From: Micropterix aruncella
Taxonomy: Eukaryota; Arthropoda; Insecta; Lepidoptera; Micropterigidae
Direction: 5' to 3'
Assembly (NCBI GenBank): GCA_944548615.1
Contig: OX155960.1
Span: 11,966,365-12,030,364 of the forward strand
Length of the DNA: 64,000 bases
Both the position numbers and the translations under genes were made by a program. Below the pieces are notes generated by a model. That model saw nothing but the letters and a program-made list of their open reading frames with translations, was not told where the DNA came from and did not search any database. Below, in pieces: positions 40,107 through 50,470 of this stretch (within the stretch, counting starts at the first letter, position 1; every line of letters begins with the position of its first letter).

Positions 40107-43100
40107 ACCTGAAATGAAATGACCTACCCTCAAATTTGAAAATTTCAATTTCATGCCAGATCCTACTGGTGGTTACATAAGGTTGCAACAGAAATATATA
40201 AAAAATATCTGACAAAACATATATAGAACTTCTCTGCCGATAGAGAAGAAACGCCAAATGGCCGAGGGGCAAAAACACTGTTTTACAGGCCAGCGTACCC
40301 GGGTTCGATACCCAGCCAGGACTCAATTTTTCTTTCGTTTTTTCTTCTCTTGATATTACCAAAATAGTATTAACATTTCAAAAAACACAATATTTTAGCT
40401 CTCTCTATTACAGTTCTTTTTTTTTCATCGAAAATACAAGTTTTAGTACCGGCGTCGGGCGGGGCCAAGCGGGGCCGGGCGATGCCGAGCCGGACCTGAA
40501 ATGAAATGACCTACCCTCAAATTTGAAAATTTAAATTTCATGCCAGATCCTACTGGTGGTTACATAAAGTTGCAACAGAAATATATAAAAAATATCTGAC
40601 AAAACATATATAGAACTTCTCTGCCGATAGAGAAAAAACGCCAAATGGCCGAGGGGCAAAAACACTGTTTTATAGACCAGGGTACCCGGGTTCGATACCC
40701 AGCCAGGACTCAATTTTTTTTTCGTTTTTTCTTCTCTTGATATTACCAAAATAGTATTAACATTTCAAAAAACACAATATTTTAGCTCTCTCTATTACAG
40801 TTCTTTTTTTTTCATCGAAAATACAAGTTTTAGTACCGGCGTCGGGCGGGGCCAAGCGGGGCCGGGCGATGCCGAGCTGGACCAGAAATGAAATGACCTA
40901 CCCTCAAATTTGAAAATTTCAATTTCATGCCAGATCCTACCGTTGGTTGCAACAGAAATATAGAAAAAATATCTGACAAAACATATATAGAACTTCTCTG
41001 CCGATAGAGAAAAAACGCCAAATGGCCGAGGGGCAAAAACACTGTTTTACAGGCCAGCGTACCCGGGTTCGATACCCAGCCAGGACTCAATTTTTTTTTC
41101 GTTTTTTCTTCTCTTGATATTACCAAAATAGTATTAACATTTCAAAAACACAATATTTTAGCTCTCTCTATTACAGTTCTTTTTTTTTCATCGAAAATAC
41201 AAGTTTTAGTACCGGCGTCGGGCGGGGCCAAGCGGGGCCGGGCGATGCCGAGCCGGACCAGAAATGAAATGACCTACCCTCAAATTTGAAAATTTCAATT
41301 TCATGCCAGATCCTACCGTTGGTTGCAACAGAAATATAGAAAAAATATCTGACAAAACATATATAGAACTTCTCTGCCGATAGAGAAAAAACGCCAAATG
41401 GCCGAGGGGCAAAAACACTGTTTTACAGGCCAGCGTACCCGGGTTCGATACCCAGCCAGGACTCAATTTTTCTTTCGTTTTTTCTTCTCTTGATATTACC
41501 AAAATAGTATTAACATTTCAAAAAACACAATATTTTAGCTCTCTCTATTACAGTTCTTTTTTTTTTCATCGATAATACAAGTTTTAGTACCGGCGTCGGG
41601 CGGGGCCAAGCGGGGCCGGGCGATGCCGAGCCGGACCTGAAATGAAATGACCTACCCTCAAATTTGAAAATTTAAATTTCATGCCAGATCCTACTGGTGG
41701 TTACATAAGGTTGCAACAGAAATATATAAAAAATATCTGACAAAACATATATAGAACTTCTCTGCCGATAGAGAAAAAACGCCAAATGGCCGAGGGGCAA
41801 AAACACTGTTTTATAGACCAGGGTACCCGGGTTCGATACCCAGCCAGGACTCAATTTTTTTTTTCGTTTTTTCTTCTCTTGATATTACCAAAATAGTATT
41901 AATATTTCAAAAAACACAATATTTTAGCTCTCTCTATTACAGTTCTTTTTTTTCATCGAAAATACAAGTTTTAGTACCGGCGTCGGGCGGGGCCAAGCGG
42001 GGCCGGGCGATGCCGAGCCGGACCTGAAATGAAATGACCTACCCTCAAATTTGAAAATTTAAATTTCATGCCAGATCCTACTGGTGGTTACATAAGGTTG
42101 CAACAGAAATATATAAAAAATATCTGACAAAACATATATAGAAGTTCTCTGCCGATAGAGAAAAAACGCCAAATGGCCGAGGGGCAAAAACACTGTTTTA
42201 TAGACCAGGGTACCCGGGTTCGATACCCAGCCAGGACTCAATTTTTTTTTCGTTTTTTCTTCTCTTGATATTACCAAAATAGTATTAACATTTCAAAAAA
42301 CACAATATTTTAGCTCTCTCTATTACAGTTCTTTTTTTTTCATCGAAAATACAAGTTTTAGTACCGGCGTCGGGCGGGGCCAAGCGGGGCCGGGCGATGC
42401 CGAGCCGGACCTGAAATGAAATGACCTACCCTCAAATTTGAAAATTTCAATTTCATGCCAGATCCTACTGGTGGTTACATAAGGTTGCAACAGAAATATA
42501 TAAAAAATATCTGACAAAACATATATAGAAGTTCTCTGCCGATAGAGAAAAAACGCCAAATGGCCGAGGGGCAAAAACACTGTTTTATAGACCAGGGTAC
42601 CCGGGTTCGATACCCAGCCAGGACTCAATTTTTTTTTCGTTTTTTCTTCTCTTGATATTACCAAAATAGTATTAACATTTCAAAAAACACAATATTTTAG
42701 CACTCTCTATTCCAGTTCTTTTTTTTTCATCGAAAATACAAGTTTTAGTACCGGCGTCGGGCGGGGCCAAGCGGGGCCGGGCGATGCCGAGCCGGACCAG
42801 AAATGAAATGACCTACCCTCAAATTTGAAAATTTCAATTTCATGCCAGATCCTACCGTTGGTTGCAACAGAAATATAGAAAAAATATCTGACAAAACATA
42901 TATAGAACTTCTCTGCCGATAGAGAAAAAACGCCAAATGGCCGAGGGGCAAAAACACTGTTTTACAGGCCAGCGTACCCGGGTTCGATACCCAGCCAGGA
43001 CTCAATTTTTTTTCGTTTTTTCTTCTCTTGATATTACCAAAATAGTATTAACATTTCAAAAAACACAATATTTTAGCTCTCTCTATTACAGTTCTTTTTT

Positions 43101-44656
43101 TTTCATCGAAAATACAAGTTTTAGTACCGGCGTCTGGCGGGGCCAAGCGGGGCCGGGCGATGCCGAGCCGGACCAGAAATGAAATGACCTACCCTCAAAT
43201 TTGAAAATTTCAATTTCATGCCAGATCCTACCGTTGGTTGCAACAGAAATATAGAAAAAATATCTGACTAAACATATATAGAACTTCTCTGCCGATAGAG
43301 AAAAAACGCCAAATGGCCGAGGGGCAAAAACACTGTTTTACAGGCCAGCGTACCCGGGTTCGATACCCAGCCAGGACTCAATTTTTTTTTCGTTTTTTCT
43401 TCTCTTGATATTACCAAAATAGTATTAACATTTCAAAAAACACAATATTTTAGCTCTCTCTATTACAGTTCTTTTTTTTTCATCGAAAATACAAGTTTTA
43501 GTACCGGCGTCGGGCGGGGCCAAGCGGGGCCGGGCGATGCCGAGCCGGACCAGAAATTAAATGACCTACCCTCAAATTTGAAAATTTCAATTTCATGCCA
43601 GATCCTACCGTTGGTTGCAACAGAAATATAGAAAAAATATCTGACAAAACATATATAGAACTTCTCTGCCGATAGAGAAAAAACGCCAAATGGCCGAGGG
43701 GCAAAAACACTGTTTTACAGGCCAGCGTACCCGGGTTCGATACCCAGCCAGGACTCAATTTTTTTTCGTTTTTTCTTCTCTTGATATTACCAAAATAGTA
43801 TTAACATTTCAAAAAACACAATATTTTAGCTCTCTCTATTACAGTTCTTTTTTTTTCATCGAAAATACAAGTTTTAGTACCGGCGTCGGGCGGGGCCAAG
43901 CGGGGCCGGGCGATGCCGAGCCGGACCTGAAATGAAATGACCTACCCTCAAATTTGAAAATTTAAATTTCATTCCAAATCCTACTGGTGGTTACATAAGG
44001 TTGCAACAGAAATATATAAAAAATATCTGACAAAACATATATAGAACTTCTCTGCCGATAGAGAAAAAACGCCAAATGGCCGAGGGGCAAAAACACTGTT
44101 TTATAGACCAGGGTACCCGGGTTCGATACCCAGCCAGGACTCAATTTTTTTTTCGTTTTTGCTTCTCTTGATATTACCAAAATAGTATTAACATTTCAAA
44201 AACACAGTATTTTAGCTCTCTCTATTACAGTTCTTTTTTTTTCATCGAAAATACAAGTTTTAGTACCGGCGTCGGGCGGGGCCAAGCGGGGCCGGGCGAT
44301 GCCGAGCCGGACCTGAAATGAAATGACCTACCCTCAAATTTGAAAATTTCAATTTCATGCCAGATCCTACTGGTGGTTACATAAGGTTGCAACAGAAATA
44401 TATAAAAAATATCTGACAAAACATATATAGAACTTCTCTGCCGATAGAGAAAAAACGCCAAATGGCCGAGGGGCAAAAACACTGTTTTACAGGCCAGCGT
44501 ACCCGGGTTCGATACCCAGCCAGGACTCAATTTTTCTTTCGTTTTTTCTTCTCTTGATATTACCAAAATAGTATTAACATTTCAAAAAACACAATATTTT
44601 AGCTCTCTCTATTACAGTTCTTTTTTTTTCATCGAAAATACAAGTTTTAGTACCGG
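40107..44656 (+). repeat. 4.55-kb zone C block, copy 1
   Basis: This segment lies between the two G4-block deletion junctions. It contains twelve monomers, including two adjacent 376-bp types with 'gaaaaaatatc' near 40830 and 41206, a monomer with 'cgataatacaag' near 41571, two with 'agaagttctc', and one with 'attccaaatcc' near 43970. Comparison with copy 2 shows where monomers were lost or converted. Confidence 0.82.
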
Positions 44657-47600
44657 ACCTGAAATGAAATGACCTACCCTCAAATTTGAAAATTTCAATT
44701 TCATGCCAGATCCTACTGGTGGTTACATAAGGTTGCAACAGAAATATATAAAAAATATCTGACAAAACATATATAGAACTTCTCTGCCGATAGAGAAGAA
44801 ACGCCAAATGGCCGAGGGGCAAAAACACTGTTTTACAGGCCAGCGTACCCGGGTTCGATACCCAGCCAGGACTCAATTTTTCTTTCGTTTTTTCTTCTCT
44901 TGATATTACCAAAATAGTATTAACATTTCAAAAAACACAATATTTTAGCTCTCTCTATTACAGTTCTTTTTTTTTCATCGAAAATACAAGTTTTAGTACC
45001 GGCGTCGGGCGGGGCCAAGCGGGGCCGGGCGATGCCGAGCCGGACCTGAAATGAAATGACCTACCCTCAAATTTGAAAATTTAAATTTCATGCCAGATCC
45101 TACTGGTGGTTACATAAAGTTGCAACAGAAATATATAAAAAATATCTGACAAAACATATATAGAACTTCTCTGCCGATAGAGAAAAAACGCCAAATGGCC
45201 GAGGGGCAAAAACACTGTTTTATAGACCAGGGTACCCGGGTTCGATACCCAGCCAGGACTCAATTTTTTTTTCGTTTTTTCTTCTCTTGATATTACCAAA
45301 ATAGTATTAACATTTCAAAAAACACAATATTTTAGCTCTCTCTATTACAGTTCTTTTTTTTTCATCGAAAATACAAGTTTTAGTACCGGCGTCGGGCGGG
45401 GCCAAGCGGGGCCGGGCGATGCCGAGCTGGACCAGAAATGAAATGACCTACCCTCAAATTTGAAAATTTCAATTTCATGCCAGATCCTACCGTTGGTTGC
45501 AACAGAAATATAGAAAAAATATCTGACAAAACATATATAGAACTTCTCTGCCGATAGAGAAAAAACGCCAAATGGCCGAGGGGCAAAAACACTGTTTTAC
45601 AGGCCAGCGTACCCGGGTTCGATACCCAGCCAGGACTCAATTTTTTTTTCGTTTTTTCTTCTCTTGATATTACCAAAATAGTATTAACATTTCAAAAACA
45701 CAATATTTTAGCTCTCTCTATTACAGTTCTTTTTTTTTCATCGAAAATACAAGTTTTAGTACCGGCGTCGGGCGGGGCCAAGCGGGGCCGGGCGATGCCG
45801 AGCCGGACCAGAAATGAAATGACCTACCCTCAAATTTGAAAATTTCAATTTCATGCCAGATCCTACCGTTGGTTGCAACAGAAATATAGAAAAAATATCT
45901 GACAAAACATATATAGAACTTCTCTGCCGATAGAGAAAAAACGCCAAATGGCCGAGGGGCAAAAACACTGTTTTACAGGCCAGCGTACCCGGGTTCGATA
46001 CCCAGCCAGGACTCAATTTTTCTTTCGTTTTTTCTTCTCTTGATATTACCAAAATAGTATTAACATTTCAAAAAACACAATATTTTAGCTCTCTCTATTA
46101 CAGTTCTTTTTTTTTTTCATCGATAATACAAGTTTTAGTACCGGCGTCGGGCGGGGCCAAGCGGGGCCGGGCGATGCCGAGCCGGACCAGAAATGAAATG
46201 ACCTACCCTCAAATTTGAAAATTTCAATTTCATGCCAGATCCTACCGTTGGTTGCAACAGAAATATATAAAAAATATCTGACAAAACATATATAGAACTT
46301 CTCTGCCGATAGAGAAAAAACGCCAAATGGCCGAGGGGCAAAAACACTGTTTTATAGACCAGGGTACCCGGGTTCGATACCCAGCCAGGACTCAATTTTT
46401 TTTTTCGTTTTTTCTTCTCTTGATATTACCAAAATAGTATTAATATTTCAAAAAACACAATATTTTAGCTCTCTCTATTACAGTTCTTTTTTTTCATCGA
46501 AAATACAAGTTTTAGTACCGGCGTCGGGCGGGGCCAAGCGGGGCCGGGCGATGCCGAGCCGGACCTGAAATGAAATGACCTACCCTCAAATTTGAAAATT
46601 TAAATTTCATGCCAGATCCTACTGGTGGTTACATAAGGTTGCAACAGAAATATATAAAAAATATCTGACAAAACATATATAGAAGTTCTCTGCCGATAGA
46701 GAAAAAACGCCAAATGGCCGAGGGGCAAAAACACTGTTTTATAGACCAGGGTACCCGGGTTCGATACCCAGCCAGGACTCAATTTTTTTTTCGTTTTTTC
46801 TTCTCTTGATATTACCAAAATAGTATTAACATTTCAAAAAACACAATATTTTAGCTCTCTCTATTACAGTTCTTTTTTTTTCATCGAAAATACAAGTTTT
46901 AGTACCGGCGTCGGGCGGGGCCAAGCGGGGCCGGGCGATGCCGAGCCGGACCTGAAATGAAATGACCTACCCTCAAATTTGAAAATTTCAATTTCATGCC
47001 AGATCCTACTGGTGGTTACATAAGGTTGCAACAGAAATATATAAAAAATATCTGACAAAACATATATAGAAGTTCTCTGCCGATAGAGAAAAAACGCCAA
47101 ATGGCCGAGGGGCAAAAACACTGTTTTATAGACCAGGGTACCCGGGTTCGATACCCAGCCAGGACTCAATTTTTTTTTCGTTTTTTCTTCTCTTGATATT
47201 ACCAAAATAGTATTAACATTTCAAAAAACACAATATTTTAGCACTCTCTATTCCAGTTCTTTTTTTTTCATCGAAAATACAAGTTTTAGTACCGGCGTCG
47301 GGCGGGGCCAAGCGGGGCCGGGCGATGCCGAGCCGGACCAGAAATGAAATGACCTACCCTCAAATTTGAAAATTTCAATTTCATGCCAGATCCTACCGTT
47401 GGTTGCAACAGAAATATAGAAAAAATATCTGACAAAACATATATAGAACTTCTCTGCCGATAGAGAAAAAACGCCAAATGGCCGAGGGGCAAAAACACTG
47501 TTTTACAGGCCAGCGTACCCGGGTTCGATACCCAGCCAGGACTCAATTTTTTTTCGTTTTTTCTTCTCTTGATATTACCAAAATAGTATTAACATTTCAA

Positions 47601-48030
47601 AAAACACAATATTTTAGCTCTCTCTATTACAGTTCTTTTTTTTTCATCGAAAATACAAGTTTTAGTACCGGCGTCGGGCGGGGCCAAGCGGGGCCGGGCG
47701 ATGCCGAGCCGGACCTGAAATGAAATGACCTACCCTCAAATTTGAAAATTTAAATTTCATTCCAAATCCTACTGGTGGTTACATAAGGTTGCAACAGAAA
47801 TATATAAAAAATATCTGACAAAACATATATAGAACTTCTCTGCCGATAGAGAAAAAACGCCAAATGGCCGAGGGGCAAAAACACTGTTTTACAGGCCAGC
47901 GTACCCGGGTTCGATACCCAGCCAGGACTCAATTTTTTTTTCGTTTTTTCTTCTCTTGATATTACCAAAATAGTATTAACATTTCAAAAAACACAATATT
48001 TTAGCTCTCTCTATTACAGTTCTTTTTTTA
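44657..48030 (+). repeat. 4.55-kb zone C block, copy 2 (two monomers shorter)
   Basis: The marker order matches copy 1 at +4550 bp up to about 46052 and at +4541 bp from about 46441 to 47580; beyond that two monomers are missing. The monomer with 'cgataatacaag' (46122-46440) keeps its flanking private markers, but its middle (ccggaccag, tttcaatttc, ccgttggttgc) is of the short S type, where copy 1 has the long type. That pattern points to a gene-conversion-like patch and explains the 9-bp change in offset. Confidence 0.8.
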
Positions 48031-48497
48031 TCATCGAAAATACAAGTTTTAGTACCGGCGTCGGGCGGGGCCAAGCGGGGCCGGGCGATGCCGAGCCGGA
48101 CCTGAAATGAAATAGCCTACCCTCAAATTTGAAAATTTAAATTTCATGCCAAATCCTACTGGTGGTTACATAAGGTTGCAACAGAAATATATAAAAAATA
48201 TCTGACAAAACAAATATAGAACTTCTCTGCCGATAGAGAAAAAACGCCAAATGGCCGAGGGGCAAAAACACTGTTTTACAGGCCAGCGTACCCGGGTTCG
48301 ATACCCAGCCAGGACTCAATTTTTTTTTCGTTTTTTCTTCTCTTGATATTACCAAAATAGTATTAACATTTCAAAAAACACAATATTTTAGCTCTCTCTA
48401 TTACAGTTCTTTTTTTTTTCATCGAAAATACAAGTTTTAGTACCGGCATCGGGCGGGGCCAAGCGGGGCCGGGCGATGCCGAGCCGGACCAGAAATG

Positions 48498-49379
48498 CAC
48501 GATTCTGACAAAATTTTGGCCCCTACCCGTGAAAAATTTGGAATAGAGAAAATCGACGATATCTCCTAAACGGTAAGAGATATCACGATTATGACAAAAT
48601 TTTGGCCCCTACACCACAAAAAAAAATAATTTTCAAATTTGACAGTTTTTTCGAAATTTAAGTAAGTAAAGTGTAATTACCGCTAATTCATTCGGCGATT
48701 ATGAATATCCGCCTAGTATATAAATTATTTACCAATATTTTTATACTATTTAAAAAACTAAAAATATCAAATAGAACAACATCCTGAAACAATTCTGCCA
48801 CCGTCTGTCACGTGGTGATTCGACTGCCGAAAAGAAGATTGGAATCGGTGGAGTGGTTCCGGAGTTAAGGCCGTAAATTTTTCGTCGAAAACAGGTGATT
48901 TAGTGAAAAATTTGGTTTTTTATTATTATTGTTTTTTTTATTATTGATTTTTATTATTGATTTTTATTATTGATTTTTATTATTGATTTTTATTATTTTT
49001 TTTATTATTGGTTTAGTGAAAAATTTTGGCCCCTACCCGTGAAAAATTTGGAAAAGAGAAAATCGACGATATCTCCTAAACGGTAGGAGATATCACGATT
49101 CTGACAAAATTTTGGCCCCTACCCCACAAAATAAAAAAATAAAAAATTTGACAGTTTTTTCGAAATTTAAGTAAGTAAAGTGTAATTACCGCTAATTCAT
49201 TCTGCGATTATGAATATCCGTATAATATATAAATTGTTTACCAATATTTTTATACTATTTAAAAACAAAAAATATTAAATAAAACAACATCCTGAAACAA
49301 TTCTTCCACCCTCTGTCACGTGGTGATTTGACTGCCGAAAAGAAGATTGGAATCGGTGAAGTGGTTCCGGAGTTAAGGC
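48498..49379 (+). repeat. Family 2 dispersed repeat, two plus-oriented copies
   Basis: Two partial copies of a ~500-bp AT-rich repeat. Landmarks in order: 'attttggcccctac'; GATATCTC-CTAAACGGTAA-GAGATATC (8-bp perfect hairpin); 'gacagttttttcgaaattt'; 'gtgtaattaccgctaattc'; 'gattatgaatatccg'; 'aacaacatcctgaaacaat'; 'tctgtcacgtggtgatt'; 'gccgaaaagaagattggaat'; 'gtggttccggagttaaggcc'. The first copy ends near 48914 and the second begins near 49014, with a simple repeat between them. The first 30 or so bases directly abut the last satellite monomer. The same family fills 56046-60829. No ORF of note and no recognisable transposon protein. It is probably a non-autonomous mobile or satellite-like repeat of unknown class. 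Confidence 0.85.
48915..49013 (+). repeat. 13-bp T/A-rich minisatellite inside family 2
   Basis: A stretch of ATTATTGATTTTT-like units, about five copies with a 13-bp period, flanked by less regular TTATT runs. It sits exactly where family 2 continues as 'gtgaaaaatttgg' in other copies, so it expanded within or at the end of the first family 2 copy. Confidence 0.85.
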
Positions 49380-49546
49380 CAAAAAAAAATTATTTTCGAT
49401 ATTTTTATTTTTGAGAAATTTGGTTATTTGAATATCGGATTTTATAGGGAAACTAAAATGCAGCTTAAAATAACATACAACTTTTTTTCAATTTGGGCTT
49501 ATTTACTGAGGAAATCTAGACTGTGTCTCACCATGCGGTGTAAGAT
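49380..49546. other. AT-rich spacer without recognised content
   Basis: It starts with an A9 tract directly after the conserved 'gttaaggcc' end of family 2 and runs to the first 'cgttataccagcctgg' of the 689-bp repeat. I see no gene, hairpin or repeat in it. The A tract may mark an old insertion boundary. Confidence 0.5.
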
Positions 49547-49696
49547 CGTTATACCAGCCTGGGGTGACGGGTTCGCCCGTTGTAGTCGACAACCCAAGTT
49601 GTTAGTCAGAGTGCACAGTCTGATTTTGATTCCTATGGGAAACTGACCATAAGTTAGATTGTGCAGAGTTTGATTCCTAGGGGAAACTGACCATAA

Positions 49697-50176
49697 GTTA
49701 GGGGAATTCAAGCTGATTAGGGGAGGAGTTGATAATCCTAGCATGCTAGCGAAGGTTTGTCTCTTTGTCCCGGACAATTATAATCGTGCTCGCATTCATA
49801 ATCTATTTGCGGAGCCGTCCTCGCGCACCAACCTAAGTCGATGGAGTCTGCTTACACGAGCTTCGCGGCACATAAATGCGCTATGTTCGACAGCGCCAGA
49901 CATTTTTACAGCGAGCCCGCATCTCTTCAAGGTGTGGGCATTGCGCTACTTGTTTATGGCAGAATAATATAAACTGTTTTCACTCTTATGTACTGTAAGT
50001 TTGTAAGTTTTTCTATTCTTAATGCCGGCATTTGTATTTAACGCTTATTTAAACATGTTATGTATGTACTTGTAAGAATTCTATTATTTTTTTTTTATAT
50101 TTATGTGTATATTGCATATCAACGGATTGGTAGAAACTGTAATGTTGATTTGTTATGAAAATAAATAAATAAATAA
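49697..50176 (+). mobile_element. 5'-truncated non-LTR retrotransposon (LINE) 3' end
   Basis: The insertion separates 'actgaccataag' from 'gccagagtcctac', which are adjacent in intact copies of the host repeat. It ends in an (AAAT)n-type tail (aaaataaataaataaataag) and contains a short coding remnant at 49743-49967 resembling the C-terminal tail of a LINE ORF2, followed by a ~200-bp 3' UTR with short AT tracts. ATAAG occurs at both borders and may be the target duplication. The left limit is uncertain because the preceding bases are locally duplicated. Such tails are common in insect Jockey/CR1-like elements; the exact clade is not determined. Confidence 0.75.
49743..49967 (+). pseudogene. 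Remnant of LINE ORF2 C-terminus
   Basis: A 74-codon open frame ending 10 bp before an AT-rich 3' UTR. Its middle reads SSRTNLSRWSLLTRAS..., then ...DIFTAS..LFKVW near the end. LINE reverse-transcriptase proteins of insects often end in a tail of this shape: R-T-N, hydrophobic and S/P-L-x-R-A, then N, then D-x-F...F. No reverse transcriptase catalytic motif is present because the element is 5'-truncated. The ATG is probably internal and not a true start. The family assignment rests on overall pattern only, so confidence is moderate. Confidence 0.6.
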
Positions 50177-50344
50177 GGCCAGAGTCCTACCCGGGCTCGC
50201 ATTTCATGCGTGGAGGCCGTCGGATAGGTGTCGACCCGTGAGTGTGACCAACCCTGAACAGAATGGGTCTTCGTGGCCACCTCAGCGAGGGCCCATTAAC
50301 TCCCTCAACGGTCAACAGCGGAGAGACCGGACTATTCTTCTAAG

Positions 50345-50397
50345 GTTGGTCAGATTATCAAAGATCCGCCTAAGCAGTATTTTGTTTTATTTTTCAG
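50345..50397 (+). other. Candidate mini-intron in the 689-bp repeat (copy 1 of 3)
   Basis: TCTAAG followed by GTTGGTCAG gives a plausible 5' splice site at 50345, and TTTTATTTTTCAG gives a strong 3' splice site ending at 50397. The 53-bp length is near the lower limit for insect introns. The same sequence occurs at 51034-51086 and 52496-52548. A second donor, AAG followed by GTCAGT, lies 73 bp downstream, at the unit boundary. Splicing is unproven, but conservation of all three signals in each unit suggests the repeat arose from an exon-containing gene segment. Confidence 0.45.
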
Positions 50398-50470
50398 ATA
50401 TCACAGTTGCGCGCTTGCCGTTCCACGTCTATGCAGCCCCCGTCTCGCTTTCATCGCCGAGCACTATAAG
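50398..50470 (+). other. Candidate 73-bp internal exon in the 689-bp repeat
   Basis: The segment is flanked by a pyrimidine-rich acceptor (ends 50397) and the donor AAG followed by GTCAGT (50471). It is GC-rich compared with its surroundings and has no in-frame stop in the frame shared with the upstream ORF. Copies lie at 51087-51159 and 52549-52621, the last with a single change (gcttgccg to gcttaccg). The peptide reads ...ARLPFHVYAAPVSL... and I do not recognise it. It could be a duplicated exon of a host gene or part of a mobile element. Confidence 0.4.

Larger units (their letters stand above)
1..48497 (+). repeat. Large homogeneous satellite array (~386-bp monomer, ~125 copies)
   Basis: Direct reading shows the same unit repeated head to tail with no other sequence between copies. 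Monomers are 386-388 bp, with a 376-377-bp class that lacks about 10 bp after 'cctacc'. In plus-strand order a unit has: a T-rich stretch; GTTTTAGTACC; a GC-rich block; 'tcaaatttgaaaattt'; a 'gccagatccta' segment; an AT-rich 'ctgacaaaacatatatag'; a TTCTCT/AGAGAA hairpin; a tRNA-like A box; a B box; T9; and 'cttctcttgatattacc'. Identity between copies is very high, with few differences per monomer inside a zone. The array starts before the window and ends inside a monomer at 48497, where the text switches to an unrelated repeat. I know no named satellite that matches. The ~72-113-codon ORFs in each unit are judged not to be genes (see rejected items). Confidence 0.98.
40024..48497 (+). repeat. 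Satellite zone C: 4.55-kb block present twice, then array end
   Basis: Monomers here often carry 'atatagaaaaaatatc' with 'ccgttggttgc'. Private markers appear twice at about 4550 or 4541 bp spacing: a 41-bp loss of the GC block (junctions 40106 and 44656), 'cataaagttgc' (40565 and 45115), 'cgataatacaag' (about 41570 and 46122), 'agaagttctc', and 'gcactctctattccag' (about 42700 and 47240). The second copy lacks two monomers corresponding to about 43127-43880, so the later marker 'cattccaaatcc' recurs at only 3788 bp (43970 and 47760). The last monomers accumulate private changes ('aatagcctacc' near 48112, 'caaatatag' near 48213, 'ggcatcggg' near 48446) before the array stops at 48497. Confidence 0.88.
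49547..50470 (+). repeat. 689-bp repeat, degenerate first copy split by a LINE fragment
   Basis: The copy starts at 'cgttataccagcctgg', shares 'gacgggttcgcccgttg' and 'gtcgacaacccaagttg', then diverges. It contains a local duplication of 'gattccta.gggaaactgac' (about 49632 and 49671). After the LINE insertion it resumes at 50177 with 'gccagagtcctacccgggc' and runs to 'gagcactataag' (50470). The spacing to the next copy is 1169 bp, that is 689 plus about 480 bp accounted for by the insertion and local changes. Confidence 0.85.

Noticed and set aside
3782..47723. Plus-strand ORFs inside the satellite (for example 7122-7472 and 42937-43182)
   Set aside because: They appear only where a point change happens to remove a stop or create an ATG in a monomer, and they translate low-complexity T-tract sequence (FFFVFSSLD...).
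72..48355. The ~120 minus-strand ORFs of 60-113 codons, one per satellite monomer, as a tandem protein gene family
   Set aside because: They sit at the satellite period and include the C-rich complement of the G4 block. They shift frame between zones because of single-base indels in A/T tracts, and they lack a recognisable domain. Monomer homogeneity alone keeps them open.
1..48497. CRISPR array
   Set aside because: The repeat unit is about 386 bp with no short repeat/unique spacer alternation and no cas genes; the context is eukaryotic.
1..48497. Centromeric CENP-B box in the monomer
   Set aside because: I looked for the YTTCGTTGGAARCGGGA-type motif by eye on both strands of the monomer and saw none. 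A centromeric role cannot be inferred from the sequence.
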